DNA of 43,600 nucleotides from Oscillospiraceae bacterium (GTDB lineage: Bacteria; Bacillota; Clostridia; Oscillospirales; Oscillospiraceae). The stretch's first letter is position 1. Each line of letters starts with the position of its first letter. Positions 1-8,337 of the stretch are shown here, one piece after another. Under the pieces are notes generated by a model. It saw only the letters and a program-made list of their open reading frames with translations, was not told where the DNA came from and searched no databases. The stretch is taken from the NCBI GenBank assembly GCA_015068155.1, contig SVLC01000012.1, positions 1 through 43,600 of the forward strand. Direction: 5' to 3'. The translations under genes and the position numbers were made by a program.

Positions 1-80
1 CCCTCCTTGGCGCAGCTCCGCTTAAAACGGCGCAGTGCGGACTCCAGAGACTCGTTTTCCTTTACGCGAATTTCAGACAT
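1..80 (-). CDS. rpsU: 30S ribosomal protein S21 (N-terminal part)
   Basis: The minus strand encodes MSEIRVKENESLESALRRFK and continues RSCAKEG to the window edge, which matches the highly conserved start of small-subunit protein S21 (26 complete codons visible). S21 binds the 30S platform near the anti-Shine-Dalgarno sequence and helps initiation. The start is fixed by a GGAGGG ribosome binding site about 7 bases upstream and by a strong promoter at 155-183. The leader of about 70 bases contains two short stem-loops (GCCTG/CAGGC and GCATCC/GGATGC). The rest of the gene lies outside the window. Confidence 0.93.
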   Translation of the reverse strand, partial: MSEIRVKENESLESALRRFKRSCAKE

Positions 81-154
81 TGTTTTCCCTCCCTCCGATG
101 GCATCCGGCTAGATCCTGGATGCATTCAGGGCCTGTTTTTCATCAGGCTTGAAT

Positions 155-183
155 ATTATACGCCGTGTTGCGGCAAATGTCAA
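155..183 (-). promoter_or_regulatory. Consensus sigma-A promoter for rpsU
   Basis: On the minus strand TTGACA (178-183) and TATAAT (155-160) are separated by exactly 17 bases. Both hexamers match the sigma-A consensus perfectly. It lies about 75 bases before the rpsU start, and the next minus-strand gene upstream ends at 214. Confidence 0.85.
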
Positions 184-213
184 GCACGATTTCGACGAAA
201 TTATAAAAAAGTT

Positions 214-1878
214 TTACTGGCGTTTGGCGATGAGCGTAATCAAACCCATGGATAAACCGAAGCCCAACCAGCAGAATGTAAACATCCACCCCCAAGGGAT
301 TTCTCCCAATATATAAGGGATTTCCTGCCAGTTGCCGAATACCGCTACCGCAACAGCACCCAATACACAAAATGCTGCCGTCATGGCTACGGCAAACAAT
401 CCACCGCCCAACAGCAACCATAGCCAGAAGAATACCAGGTCATCCGCAGAACCAAAGTTGTAAAGAGACCTCTCATCTTTCGTTAATTTCTTCATCTGCA
501 CCTTTTTTACGGCAATCTGCGCCATCTGCATAATGCGGCAATCCGACTGTGTAGTTTCCTCGTCATAAACAGTATCATAATCCCGAACCCACCAGAACAG
601 CCGCCTTCCCTTGTTGTGAAATAGACATCCTATGATATCCGACACCTTGGAGTCCTTTTGCTTCAAGGCAGTACCGCAAAGAAAATGTACCACCGTCCAG
701 TCATTACTGCCCAAAGTTTCCACGCAACGAATATACATTTGTGCCTTCTTTTCTGTTGCACACAAATAAGTTAAACCATAAGATTCATATAAATGCACTC
801 CATGGATATCTCCGATCTTTCTAAAATCTGGATATGTACCGGAAAAGCCTTGACTATGCATAAACAACTGAATCTTTTCGCGCATCTTTTTTAATTGTTC
901 AGCATCACACCGTTGCTCCACCCGAACCGGATATTCTTCTTGGGATCTGCAGATTTTCTCATAAATCGCTCGCCACAGGGGTTCCCATTCCTTTGCACAC
1001 AAGACGTTCGTCAGTTGAGGCCTATAAAGTCGATTCCATTTTTTCAGCATTTTTTCAAATACAGATGTACAGCAACCAACTGCCTGGGCTATATCAGTTA
1101 GAAGTGGGTATTCTGCTCCGGTGTTTTTCATGCCAATTTGCTGGATTTCCCGCAGCAAGGGTAACAAAGTCTTTTCCTGGACATTGCAATGGTCTCCCGG
1201 AATATCTGCTTTCGAAGTAATTGCATACGTCAAGTACCAAAGATGTCCCCATGGGTCATTTGCGAAGATTTGTTCTTGTGTACAGTTATAACAAGTGACC
1301 TGAACATGGGCATCCGTGAAACGCACTAATTCTTGATCTGAATTACCGCCGCAAGTACGAAGGATATAAACATCCGCCTTCTTCTCCACTGTCAGCATTT
1401 CGTTGATGAATTCCCAATCTGCACATTCAGGCGAAAGAACAGCATTTTCCAAAATCAATCTCTGGGCATATGCACCATTATTATCCGCAAGCAGCGCAAT
1501 TCGGTTTTCACCCATGTGCTCTATAGATATTCCGAAGTCTTCATCCAGCAAATACTGAAATGTATACTGCACCGCTTCTCCCAAAGGAGCCAGCAGTAGT
1601 GCCTGGGGTGTACGGTTTTCTTTAATGCGACGATCCATTTCATCACAGCAGGCAGAAAGAAACTCCAGCACTTCTTTATCTCCATTTTCCGGTAACAAGT
1701 AACTGCGTACCCCATCGGAAAGCGATGCAATTTGTTCGGCGTAATGTTTTTCCACCCACTTGCGCACTTTTTTCTGTTTGCTTACGGAAGTGTAATCTCC
1801 ATAGCAGAATCGGACATGGGCGCACATACCTGCCAAAACAGCCAGGTCATTCCATTCCAACATTGTAGTTTCGGGCAT
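214..1878 (-). CDS. Membrane-associated protein of unknown function
   Basis: A protein of 554 residues that I do not recognise. About 480 residues form a soluble N-terminal region rich in Cys and Trp. The C-terminus has two hydrophobic stretches, the first beginning around the FFWLWLLLGGG motif and the second around WMFTFCWLGFG, so it is probably a tail-anchored or two-pass membrane protein with its large domain in the cytoplasm. The start MPETTM is preferred over an ATG 15 codons earlier because AAGGGAGAA precedes it at proper spacing. No signal peptide and no recognisable enzymatic motif are visible. It stands alone between rpsU and a repeat-filled gap. Function unknown. Confidence 0.75.
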   Translation of the reverse strand: MPETTMLEWNDLAVLAGMCAHVRFCYGDYTSVSKQKKVRKWVEKHYAEQIASLSDGVRSYLLPENGDKEVLEFLSACCDEMDRRIKENRTPQALLLAPLGEAVQYTFQYLLDEDFGISIEHMGENRIALLADNNGAYAQRLILENAVLSPECADWEFINEMLTVEKKADVYILRTCGGNSDQELVRFTDAHVQVTCYNCTQEQIFANDPWGHLWYLTYAITSKADIPGDHCNVQEKTLLPLLREIQQIGMKNTGAEYPLLTDIAQAVGCCTSVFEKMLKKWNRLYRPQLTNVLCAKEWEPLWRAIYEKICRSQEEYPVRVEQRCDAEQLKKMREKIQLFMHSQGFSGTYPDFRKIGDIHGVHLYESYGLTYLCATEKKAQMYIRCVETLGSNDWTVVHFLCGTALKQKDSKVSDIIGCLFHNKGRRLFWWVRDYDTVYDEETTQSDCRIMQMAQIAVKKVQMKKLTKDERSLYNFGSADDLVFFWLWLLLGGGLFAVAMTAAFCVLGAVAVAVFGNWQEIPYILGEIPWGWMFTFCWLGFGLSMGLITLIAKRQ

Positions 1879-1954
1879 GCTGCATTCTCCCTTCGCCAAT
1901 ATGGTTTTCTTATGATAGCACACAACACTATCTCTGTCAAATTATGCATTTCCT

Positions 1955-2206
1955 GGCAATATACCAGGGGGTTGCCACGGCTTTACGGCCTCACAATGAC
2001 AGGATTGAGCCAATTACACGCCTGAAACTGCTTACCAATCGTTAGATTACCGCCCGCATTCCTCTTCCGCCCCCAGTTTGCGAACTGGGGGCACCTTCCC
2101 CCCGGGGGAGGGTTTGAGGGAGGGGCAAATGCCCCTCCCCTACTGTTCACACTATACAAAATCCTGCCGCTTCGCGGACAGAACGCTGAGGACAGCGTTC
2201 CCTACA
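1955..2206. repeat. Cluster of dispersed intergenic palindromes
   Basis: The 329-base gap between leuS and the membrane protein holds no gene. It contains a string of palindromes: GCCCCCAGTT-tgcg-AACTGGGGGC (2069-2092), a GGGGCA/TGCCCC hairpin near 2120-2136, AACGCTG-agga-CAGCGTT near 2187-2204, and a segment near 1971-2005 (gccacggctttacggcctcacaatgac) resembling the 'cattgcgaac' type repeat at 6289. They look like juxtaposed short mobile or REP-like repeats. Some may act as transcript ends for the gene upstream. Confidence 0.55.
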
Positions 2207-2207
2207 T

Positions 2208-4634
2208 TTACTTTACGATCAGGTTGACCAGTTTGTTCTTGACCACGATGGTCTTAACGATATTACCACCGTTTTTGGACAGGAAGGCAGCTATCTTCTC
2301 GTTGGCCAGCACATTGGCAACCACGGTATCGTTATCCAGATCCGCATCCATTTCCACCGTGCCGCGCATCTTGCCGTTGACCTGAACAGCGATGGTCACC
2401 ACACTGTCCTTACACTTACCCTCATCATAGGTGGGCCAGGACTCGAAGGCGATGGTGGTGTCGTGACCCAGCATCTGCCACAGTTCTTCACCCACATGGG
2501 GGATGATGCAGGAGATCATCTTGATGAAGCCTTCGGCATAGGCTCTGGGGCAGGTACCATTCTTGTAGACCTCATTGACAAACACCATCATCTGGGCGAT
2601 AGCGGTGTTAAAGCCCAGCTGTTCAAAGTCGGAAGTGACCTTTTTGACGGTTTGATGGTAGATCTTGGTCAGCTTGCCGTCATCGTTCTCGGTGATGTTA
2701 GCAGGCTCGGAGAAGAAGGTCCACACACGGTTGATATACTTCCGGGCGCCCTTCACGCCGTCACCGGACCAAGGCTTGCTGACCTCCAGCGGGCCCATGA
2801 ACATCTCGTACAGGCGCAGGGTATCCGCGCCGTAGTCACGGACGATATCGGAAGGATTCACCACAAATTCCGGGAAGCGCTTGCCCATCTTGATGCCGTT
2901 CTCGCCCAGGATCATACCCTGGTGCACCAGCTTCTTGAAAGGCTCGGCCACGGGGCAGATGCCCTGGTCATACAGGAAGCGGGTCCAGATGCGGGAATAG
3001 ATCAGGTGTCCCACGGCGTGCTCAGGACCGCCGATATACAGGTCCACCGGCAGCCAGTGCTTCAGCAGTTCCGGATCGCACAGGGCTTTGTCATTATGGG
3101 GATCGATATAGCGCATGAAATACCAGGAAGAACCGGCAGAGCCGGGCATGGTGGAAGTTTCACGCTTGCCCTTCAGACCGTCCTTGTCATAGAACTTCCA
3201 TTCGGTTGCGTTTTCCAGGGGAGCCTGGCCGCCGCGGCCCTTGTAATCCTCCAGTACGGGCAGCACAACAGGCAGCTCCTCATCGGGCAGGAACACAGTC
3301 TCACCATTTTCGGTGTAGATGCAGGGAACAGGCTCGCCCCAGTAGCGCTGACGGGCAAAGATCCACTCGCGGAAGTGGTAATTATTCTTACGGCGGGCAA
3401 CACCAGCATTTTCCAGCTTGACCGTAATGGCCTCCTTAGCCTCTTCTACGGTCAGACCGGTGAATTCTTCGGAGTTAATGAGCTTGCAGCCCTTGCCCAG
3501 GTAGTCCTGCTTCTCAAAAGCGCACTGGTCAACATCCCGGCCCTCGATGATCTGGATCATGGGGATACTGTGGGCCACGGCATATTCAAAGTCACGCTGG
3601 TCGTGGCTGGGAACCGCCATGACGGCGCCGGTACCGTAATTTCCCAGGACGAAGTCGCCGATGAACACCGGGACTTCACGGCCATTGACGGGATTGATGG
3701 CGTATACGCCCTTCAGGCAGCAGCCGGTCTTGGTCTTACTGGCGTCGGTACGGTCGATCTCGCTCTTCTTGGCGGCTTCGGCAATGTAGGCTTCCACATC
3801 TTCCCTATTTTCCACTCTGTCCAGCAAGGATGCGGTGATCTTGCCGTCGGGAGCCAGAACCATGAAGGTGATGCCGTAAATGGTTTCGATACAGGTGGTG
3901 TAGATGGAGAATTCACCGCCGCCGACCAGCTTGAAATCCACTTCCACGCCGGTGGACTTGCCGATCCAGTTGCGCTGGATCTCCTTGGTGGACTCGGGCC
4001 AGTCGATGTCATTCAGGCCCTCCAGCAGCTTTTCAGCGAAGGCAGGCTGATCGATGACCCACTGCAGCATCATTCTCTTCTCAACGGGATAGCCGCCACG
4101 CTCGGACTTGCCGTCGATGACCTCGTCGTTGGCCAGCACGGTGCCCAGGGCCTCACACCAGTTGACGGGCATCTCGATGCGCTTGGCATACCCCGCCTCC
4201 CACAGCTTCTTGAATATCCACTGAGTCCACTTATAGAACTCCGGGTCGGAAGTAGCGGTGAGCTTGCTCCAGTCATAGTCAAAGCCCAGTTCCTTCAGCT
4301 GCTTGGAGAAGGTGGCGATGTTCTTCTGGGTAAAGCCGTTTGGATGGTTGCCGGTGTCCACGGCGTACTGCTCGGCAGGCAGGCCGAAGGAGTCATAGCC
4401 CATGGGGTGCAGCACATTGTAGCCCTGCATACGCTTCATGCGGGACATGATATCGGTGGCGGTGTAACCCTCGGGATGGCCGGCATGGAGGCCAACGCCG
4501 GAGGGGTAAGGAAACATATCCAGGACATAGTACTTGGGCTTGGAGAAATCCCATACGTCGGTAGCGAAGGTTTTGTTGTCTTCCCAGTATTTTTGCCATT
4601 TGGATTCAACGGCGGAATGTTCATAAATAGGCAT
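2208..4634 (-). CDS. leuS: Leucyl-tRNA synthetase (variant motifs)
   Basis: Class Ia synthetase of 808 residues that charges tRNA-Leu with leucine, a normal length for Firmicutes. The nucleotide-binding HIGH motif is HAGHPEG at residues 50-56, after the typical MFPYPSG. The CP1 editing insert spans roughly residues 220-410 and keeps HDQRD (about 344) with its conserved Asp. Two motifs are unusual. The KMSKS loop reads KMGKR (about 580) followed by FPEFVVNPSD. The editing threonine motif usually written TTRPDT reads TTCIET (about 245). The start is the ATG before PIYEHS; an upstream GTG in frame overlaps the GAGGTGAT ribosome binding site. It is followed at a distance by the membrane protein gene and preceded by rsfS. 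Confidence 0.95.
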   Translation of the reverse strand: MPIYEHSAVESKWQKYWEDNKTFATDVWDFSKPKYYVLDMFPYPSGVGLHAGHPEGYTATDIMSRMKRMQGYNVLHPMGYDSFGLPAEQYAVDTGNHPNGFTQKNIATFSKQLKELGFDYDWSKLTATSDPEFYKWTQWIFKKLWEAGYAKRIEMPVNWCEALGTVLANDEVIDGKSERGGYPVEKRMMLQWVIDQPAFAEKLLEGLNDIDWPESTKEIQRNWIGKSTGVEVDFKLVGGGEFSIYTTCIETIYGITFMVLAPDGKITASLLDRVENREDVEAYIAEAAKKSEIDRTDASKTKTGCCLKGVYAINPVNGREVPVFIGDFVLGNYGTGAVMAVPSHDQRDFEYAVAHSIPMIQIIEGRDVDQCAFEKQDYLGKGCKLINSEEFTGLTVEEAKEAITVKLENAGVARRKNNYHFREWIFARQRYWGEPVPCIYTENGETVFLPDEELPVVLPVLEDYKGRGGQAPLENATEWKFYDKDGLKGKRETSTMPGSAGSSWYFMRYIDPHNDKALCDPELLKHWLPVDLYIGGPEHAVGHLIYSRIWTRFLYDQGICPVAEPFKKLVHQGMILGENGIKMGKRFPEFVVNPSDIVRDYGADTLRLYEMFMGPLEVSKPWSGDGVKGARKYINRVWTFFSEPANITENDDGKLTKIYHQTVKKVTSDFEQLGFNTAIAQMMVFVNEVYKNGTCPRAYAEGFIKMISCIIPHVGEELWQMLGHDTTIAFESWPTYDEGKCKDSVVTIAVQVNGKMRGTVEMDADLDNDTVVANVLANEKIAAFLSKNGGNIVKTIVVKNKLVNLIVK

Positions 4635-4705
4635 ATTTATCACCTCAAATGGAATTACAAATGCTTTTTCTCCGCAATTTATAATTTGTAATCGTGAATT
4701 TGTAA

Positions 4706-5068
4706 TTAGTCAGGCAGCAGGATATTGCTCAGATCAATCTGCTCAGCATCGGCCCACAGGCGCTCCAGGTTGTAGAAAGCCCGGGCTTCGTCGGTGAACA
4801 CATGGACCACAACGCTGCCGTAGTCCAGCAGTTCCCAGGAATTGCCGCGATGGCCCTCACGGCCCAGCATAGGCTCGCCCAGCTGTTCCATGGCGTACTC
4901 GGCATAGTCGCAGAGGGTCTTGACATGGGTGTTGGAGGTGCCGGTGCAGATGAGGAAATAGTCAGCCAGAGAGCTGACCTTATCGATCTTCAACAGCTTG
5001 ATGTCCATGCCCTTCTTCTCGTCCAGGGCCTTGGTAACATGAATGGCTACTTCTTTTGCAGTTAACAT
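4706..5068 (-). CDS. rsfS: Ribosomal silencing factor RsfS (Iojap family)
   Basis: A 120-residue Iojap-family protein that binds ribosomal protein uL14 and blocks subunit joining when nutrients are short. Family hallmarks are KALDEKKGMDIKLLKI, then SLADYFLICTGTS and the GNSWELLDYGSVVVHVF block with the conserved W and D. It lies 22 bases downstream of the nadD-yqeK fusion, its usual neighbour in Firmicutes, and leuS follows after 71 bases. In that short gap ATTACAAAT near 4651 and ATTTGTAAT near 4697 form a loose inverted repeat. The stop is at 4706 and the start is the ATG of MLTAKEVAI. Confidence 0.93.
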   Translation of the reverse strand: MLTAKEVAIHVTKALDEKKGMDIKLLKIDKVSSLADYFLICTGTSNTHVKTLCDYAEYAMEQLGEPMLGREGHRGNSWELLDYGSVVVHVFTDEARAFYNLERLWADAEQIDLSNILLPD

Positions 5069-5090
5069 AATATTCTATCCTTTCACGGAA

Positions 5091-6266
5091 TTATATTTTC
5101 ATTTTCAAATACTCCAGCGCTTCTCTGGATTCGGGACTGACTTCCGCGCCCTGGCGTTTTAGGTGCTCCAGGGTGGTTTCCAGGCCCAGCTTTAGAGCGG
5201 CATCCATATCGGTCTCGGCGTAATGGCGGAGCTTGTCCACACCGGGGAAATCCCGGTTGGGCTCCATATAGTCGGCAACATAGATGATCTTTTCCAGCAT
5301 GGTCATGTTGCCCTTGCCGGTGGTGTGGCATTCGATGGCGGACACCACCTTTTCGTTCTCTCCAAAGATCCGCTCCGCCACCAGGCTGCCTGTCAGGGCG
5401 TGGAGTGTCTTGGGATATTTCTTGGAAAACTCGGATAATACCTTACCATAGGCCCGGCACAATGTCAACTGCAGAGGGCCGTCGATGGCCTTGGTGACAT
5501 CGTGGAGCATACCGGCCCGGGCAGCATCCGTTTCATCCACGCCCCAGATACGCGCCAGCCTTGCCGCCGTATCCCGGCAGCCCAGGACATGATTGACCCG
5601 GTTGGGATTCAGAAGGCGGATGACCACCTTTTCCAGTTCCGGCATAGGCAGGTTTTTCCAGTCGGCATTGATATTGTACAGACCGTTTTGACGGATGTAG
5701 TCCCCTACTCCGGCAGGCAGAAATTCATCGGCGCATTGGAACGCCAGGAGCCTTCGCATTTGGGTGGAGGATATCTGCACAACATTGTTTTCCACGCAGA
5801 AAACAGTGCTGCCTTGCTGCTCCAGCAAGACTTTTTGCTGGGCGATCTTCTCCTTTTCGCCCTTGTCGCCACGGCAGAATACTGCCAATTTTGCTTGGGC
5901 CAAAATGCGCTCTGGGTTTTTCCAGTTCAGAATGGACAGGAACATATCACTGCCCATCAGCAGGAATATCTCCGCCTCCGGATAGGCGGCGCGCACCGCT
6001 TCCACCGTTTCATAGGTGTAGCTGGGGCCGATGCGCCGCAGTTCCATATCGGACGGCTGCAACACCGGGTCATCCCCGCAGGCAATGCGCAGCATAGACA
6101 GTCTATGTTCCCCGCTGACAAAGCACCCATTCTTATGGGGCGGCGCGGCAGCCGGGATCATCAGCAGACGGTCCAGGCCCAACACCTTTGCCGCCTGCCG
6201 CGCAGATTGGACATGTCCAATGTGGACAGGATCAAAACTACCGCCAAATATACCTATTCGTTCCAT
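5091..6266 (-). CDS. nadD: NadD-YqeK fusion: nicotinate nucleotide adenylyltransferase plus HD hydrolase
   Basis: A 391-residue two-domain protein. Residues 1 to about 195 are NadD, with the nucleotidyltransferase motif GIFGGSFDPVHIGH at the start and ISSTQMRRL near the domain end. NadD adenylylates nicotinate mononucleotide in NAD synthesis. Residues from about 205 are YqeK, an HD-domain Ap4A-type hydrolase, with MLHDVTK, ECHTTGKGNM and YVADYMEPNR. In most Firmicutes these are separate adjacent genes followed by rsfS, and here rsfS does follow. The start MERIGIF is chosen because GGGAGG lies 9 bases upstream; an ATG three codons earlier abuts that site. No stop or start lies between the domains, so the fusion is real in this sequence. 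Confidence 0.93.
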   Translation of the reverse strand: MERIGIFGGSFDPVHIGHVQSARQAAKVLGLDRLLMIPAAAPPHKNGCFVSGEHRLSMLRIACGDDPVLQPSDMELRRIGPSYTYETVEAVRAAYPEAEIFLLMGSDMFLSILNWKNPERILAQAKLAVFCRGDKGEKEKIAQQKVLLEQQGSTVFCVENNVVQISSTQMRRLLAFQCADEFLPAGVGDYIRQNGLYNINADWKNLPMPELEKVVIRLLNPNRVNHVLGCRDTAARLARIWGVDETDAARAGMLHDVTKAIDGPLQLTLCRAYGKVLSEFSKKYPKTLHALTGSLVAERIFGENEKVVSAIECHTTGKGNMTMLEKIIYVADYMEPNRDFPGVDKLRHYAETDMDAALKLGLETTLEHLKRQGAEVSPESREALEYLKMKI

Positions 6267-6288
6267 GTTAGCCATCCTCCCGTCGAAG

Positions 6289-6324
6289 TGTCATTGCGAA
6301 CCGGTGCGCACACTGATTGGTGGG
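6289..6324. repeat. Fragment of a dispersed intergenic repeat
   Basis: The stretch tgtcattgcgaaccggtg followed by cgcacactgattggtggg resembles half of a dispersed palindromic element often seen in gut Clostridia (from memory, not checked). A related piece occurs near 1971-2005. It fills the gap between yhbY and the nadD-yqeK fusion. Confidence 0.4.
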
Positions 6325-6326
6325 CG

Positions 6327-6797
6327 TTACTCTTCTCCTCTGAGTTGCTTCTCTCTGCTGCGTTCAATGGCCTTTTCAATGGCCTGCTGGCGGAAGTATT
6401 CATTTCTCTGCTCCCGCACCTTCTTGGCCGCATCCCGGCGGGCCTTTGCGCCCTTGCGGACGGGATCCATCTTGGACTTGGGGGTTTCCTTCCGCTTGGC
6501 GCGGCCGGTGGCGTTTCTGGCCTCCTGGCACTTTTCGCTGAAGCGGTAGATCACAAATTTATAGCCCACACAAGAAACGCCATCGGCGCCGGTGACCTCA
6601 CAAATGGCATCGGACACTTCCCGGGCGCTCATCAGCGCGGTTTCCAGCACCTTGCCCTTCACCAGTTCTCTGGCGGTGAGCAGATTTTCCGCTTCGGCAA
6701 TCACGGCATCAGTAACGCCTTCCTTGCCAACGATCAATGTGGTATCCAGGTTGTTTGCCTGGCTGCGGAGCTCTGCCCGCTGCTTACTTGTCAGCAT
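6327..6797 (-). CDS. yhbY: YhbY-type RNA-binding protein with basic tail
   Basis: A 156-residue protein. Residues 1 to about 97 are a CRM (CRS1-YhbY) RNA-binding domain: LTSKQRAELRSQANNL, the IVGKEGVTD loop (usually hGK.GVT) and GYKFVIYR at its end. YhbY proteins associate with pre-50S ribosomes. The family is normally about 95-100 residues. This one carries about 60 further residues, extremely rich in Lys, Arg and Glu, probably helical and RNA-binding. Its start overlaps the end of rdgB by 14 bases, so the two are translationally coupled. Confidence 0.88.
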   Translation of the reverse strand: MLTSKQRAELRSQANNLDTTLIVGKEGVTDAVIAEAENLLTARELVKGKVLETALMSAREVSDAICEVTGADGVSCVGYKFVIYRFSEKCQEARNATGRAKRKETPKSKMDPVRKGAKARRDAAKKVREQRNEYFRQQAIEKAIERSREKQLRGEE

Positions 6798-7389
6798 AAC
6801 CTGCCTCCTTTAATTTCTCATTCAAAATTCTCAGCGCATTTCCACGATGGGACACCGCATTTTTCTTTTCTGCGGGAATTTCCGCAGTGGTTTGCCCAAA
6901 GGGGGGATAATAGAAAATCGGATCGTAACCAAAGCCGTTTTCGCCCCGGGGCTCCCGGGTCAATTCGCCGTGGATCTCTCCCCGGGCCTGGATGAGCTTC
7001 CCATCCGGGGTAATAAAGCTGATGACGCAGACGAATTTCGCCTGCCGCTGGCCATCGGGCACATGCTCCGTATTTTTCAGCAGCAGCATCATTCTGCCCC
7101 AATCGTCCAGGCTTTCATCAAAGCCATAACGGGCAGAATACACGCCGGGTTCACCGTTTAAGGCATCCACAGCAATACCGCTGTCGTCTGCCAAAGCAGG
7201 CAAACCGGTGGCTTCCATGACGGCTTTGGCCTTGATAAGAGAGTTTTCCTCAAAGGTGGTGCCTGTCTCTTCCACATCGATATCGATGCCCAGTTCCGAC
7301 TGCAAAACCAGTTCAAAACCGAATTTATCGGTGATCTGCTTAATCTCCACCAGCTTGTGGGGATTTTTGCTTGCTAATACGACTTTCAT
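6784..7389 (-). CDS. rdgB: XTP/dITP diphosphatase (RdgB/HAM1)
   Basis: A 201-residue house-cleaning enzyme that hydrolyses XTP, dITP and ITP to monophosphates and keeps deaminated purines out of nucleic acids. Diagnostic motifs are VVLASKNPHKLVEI at the N-terminus, TFEENSLIKAKA, ALADDSGIAVDALNGEPGVYSARY and SHRGNALR near the C-terminus. The start MKVVLAS is selected by GGAGG five bases upstream; an upstream in-frame ATG lacks a site. It lies between ftsY and yhbY in one operon. Confidence 0.95.
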   Translation of the reverse strand: MKVVLASKNPHKLVEIKQITDKFGFELVLQSELGIDIDVEETGTTFEENSLIKAKAVMEATGLPALADDSGIAVDALNGEPGVYSARYGFDESLDDWGRMMLLLKNTEHVPDGQRQAKFVCVISFITPDGKLIQARGEIHGELTREPRGENGFGYDPIFYYPPFGQTTAEIPAEKKNAVSHRGNALRILNEKLKEAGYADK

Positions 7390-7413
7390 ATGTGCCTCCA
7401 TTTGCCAGCCCAA

Positions 7414-8322
7414 TTACTGGATCAGCGCTTCCACAAAATTCCGGGCCTCGAAAGGCATCAGGTCATCGGCCTGCTCGCCCACACCCACGAATTTCACGGG
7501 GATCTGCAAGCTATCTGCCACGGCAATCACGATGCCGCCCTTGGCGGTGCCGTCCAGCTTGGTCAGGGCGATCGCGGTAACGCCGGCAATTTCTTTGAAC
7601 TGCTTGGCCTGGATCAGACCGTTTTGGCCGGTGGTTCCATCCAGTACCAGCAAGGTTTCCCGTGCTGCGCCAGGCAATTCCCGCTCCACAATGCGGCTGA
7701 TCTTGTTCAGTTCGTTCATCAGATTGGTCTTGTTGTGCAGCCGTCCGGCAGTATCAATAATGATCACATCCACATTTCTTGCCCGGGCGGCCTGGATGCC
7801 GTCAAATACCACGGAAGCCGGGTCCGCGCCCTCATGCTGGCGCACGATATCCGCGCCGGAACGGCCTGCCCAGATCTCCAACTGGTCAGCGGCAGCGGCA
7901 CGGAAGGTATCGCCGGCAACCAGCAGCACCTTCTTGCCCTCCTTCACCAGGCGGGTGGCGATCTTGCCAATGGTGGTGGTCTTGCCCACGCCGTTGACAC
8001 CGATCACCAGGATCACCGACGGCGTAGTGCTGAGATCCAGCGCCACATCCCCCACATTCAGCATTTCCTCCAGAATATCCTTCAGCGCAGCCTTGGCCTC
8101 CTCGGGTGTCTTTAAGTGCTGCTCTTTAATTCTTTTACGAAGCCGATCGGTGGCCTTGGTGGCAGTTTCCACACCAAGATCCGCCAGGATCAGACTTTCT
8201 TCCAATTCGTCATAAAAATCATCGTCGATCTGACTAAAACCGGTAAATACGCTGCCCAGAGTATTGTTCAGCGCTTCTCTGGTCTTGCTCAAACCGGCCT
8301 TAATTTTATCAAAAAAGCCCAT
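7414..8322 (-). CDS. ftsY: Signal recognition particle receptor FtsY
   Basis: The SRP receptor GTPase, 302 residues, which docks SRP-ribosome complexes at the membrane. The N-terminal helical N domain (MGFFDKIKAGLSKTREAL) is followed by the G domain: P-loop GVNGVGKTTTIGK, DTFRAAAADQL, DTAGRLHNK, TKLDGTAKGG and the closing GVGEQADDLMPF. As in many Firmicutes the acidic A domain is absent. It lies 15 bases downstream of smc, a conserved pairing in this phylum, and is co-transcribed with it. Confidence 0.96.
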   Translation of the reverse strand: MGFFDKIKAGLSKTREALNNTLGSVFTGFSQIDDDFYDELEESLILADLGVETATKATDRLRKRIKEQHLKTPEEAKAALKDILEEMLNVGDVALDLSTTPSVILVIGVNGVGKTTTIGKIATRLVKEGKKVLLVAGDTFRAAAADQLEIWAGRSGADIVRQHEGADPASVVFDGIQAARARNVDVIIIDTAGRLHNKTNLMNELNKISRIVERELPGAARETLLVLDGTTGQNGLIQAKQFKEIAGVTAIALTKLDGTAKGGIVIAVADSLQIPVKFVGVGEQADDLMPFEARNFVEALIQ

Positions 8323-8337
8323 ACGGAACTCCTTTCA

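Noticed and set aside
2463..4691. 742-codon open frame on the plus strand opposite leuS
   Set aside because: It is the antisense of a clear synthetase; its protein is low in complexity, rich in Gly, His, Val and Leu, and there is no ribosome binding site or known domain.
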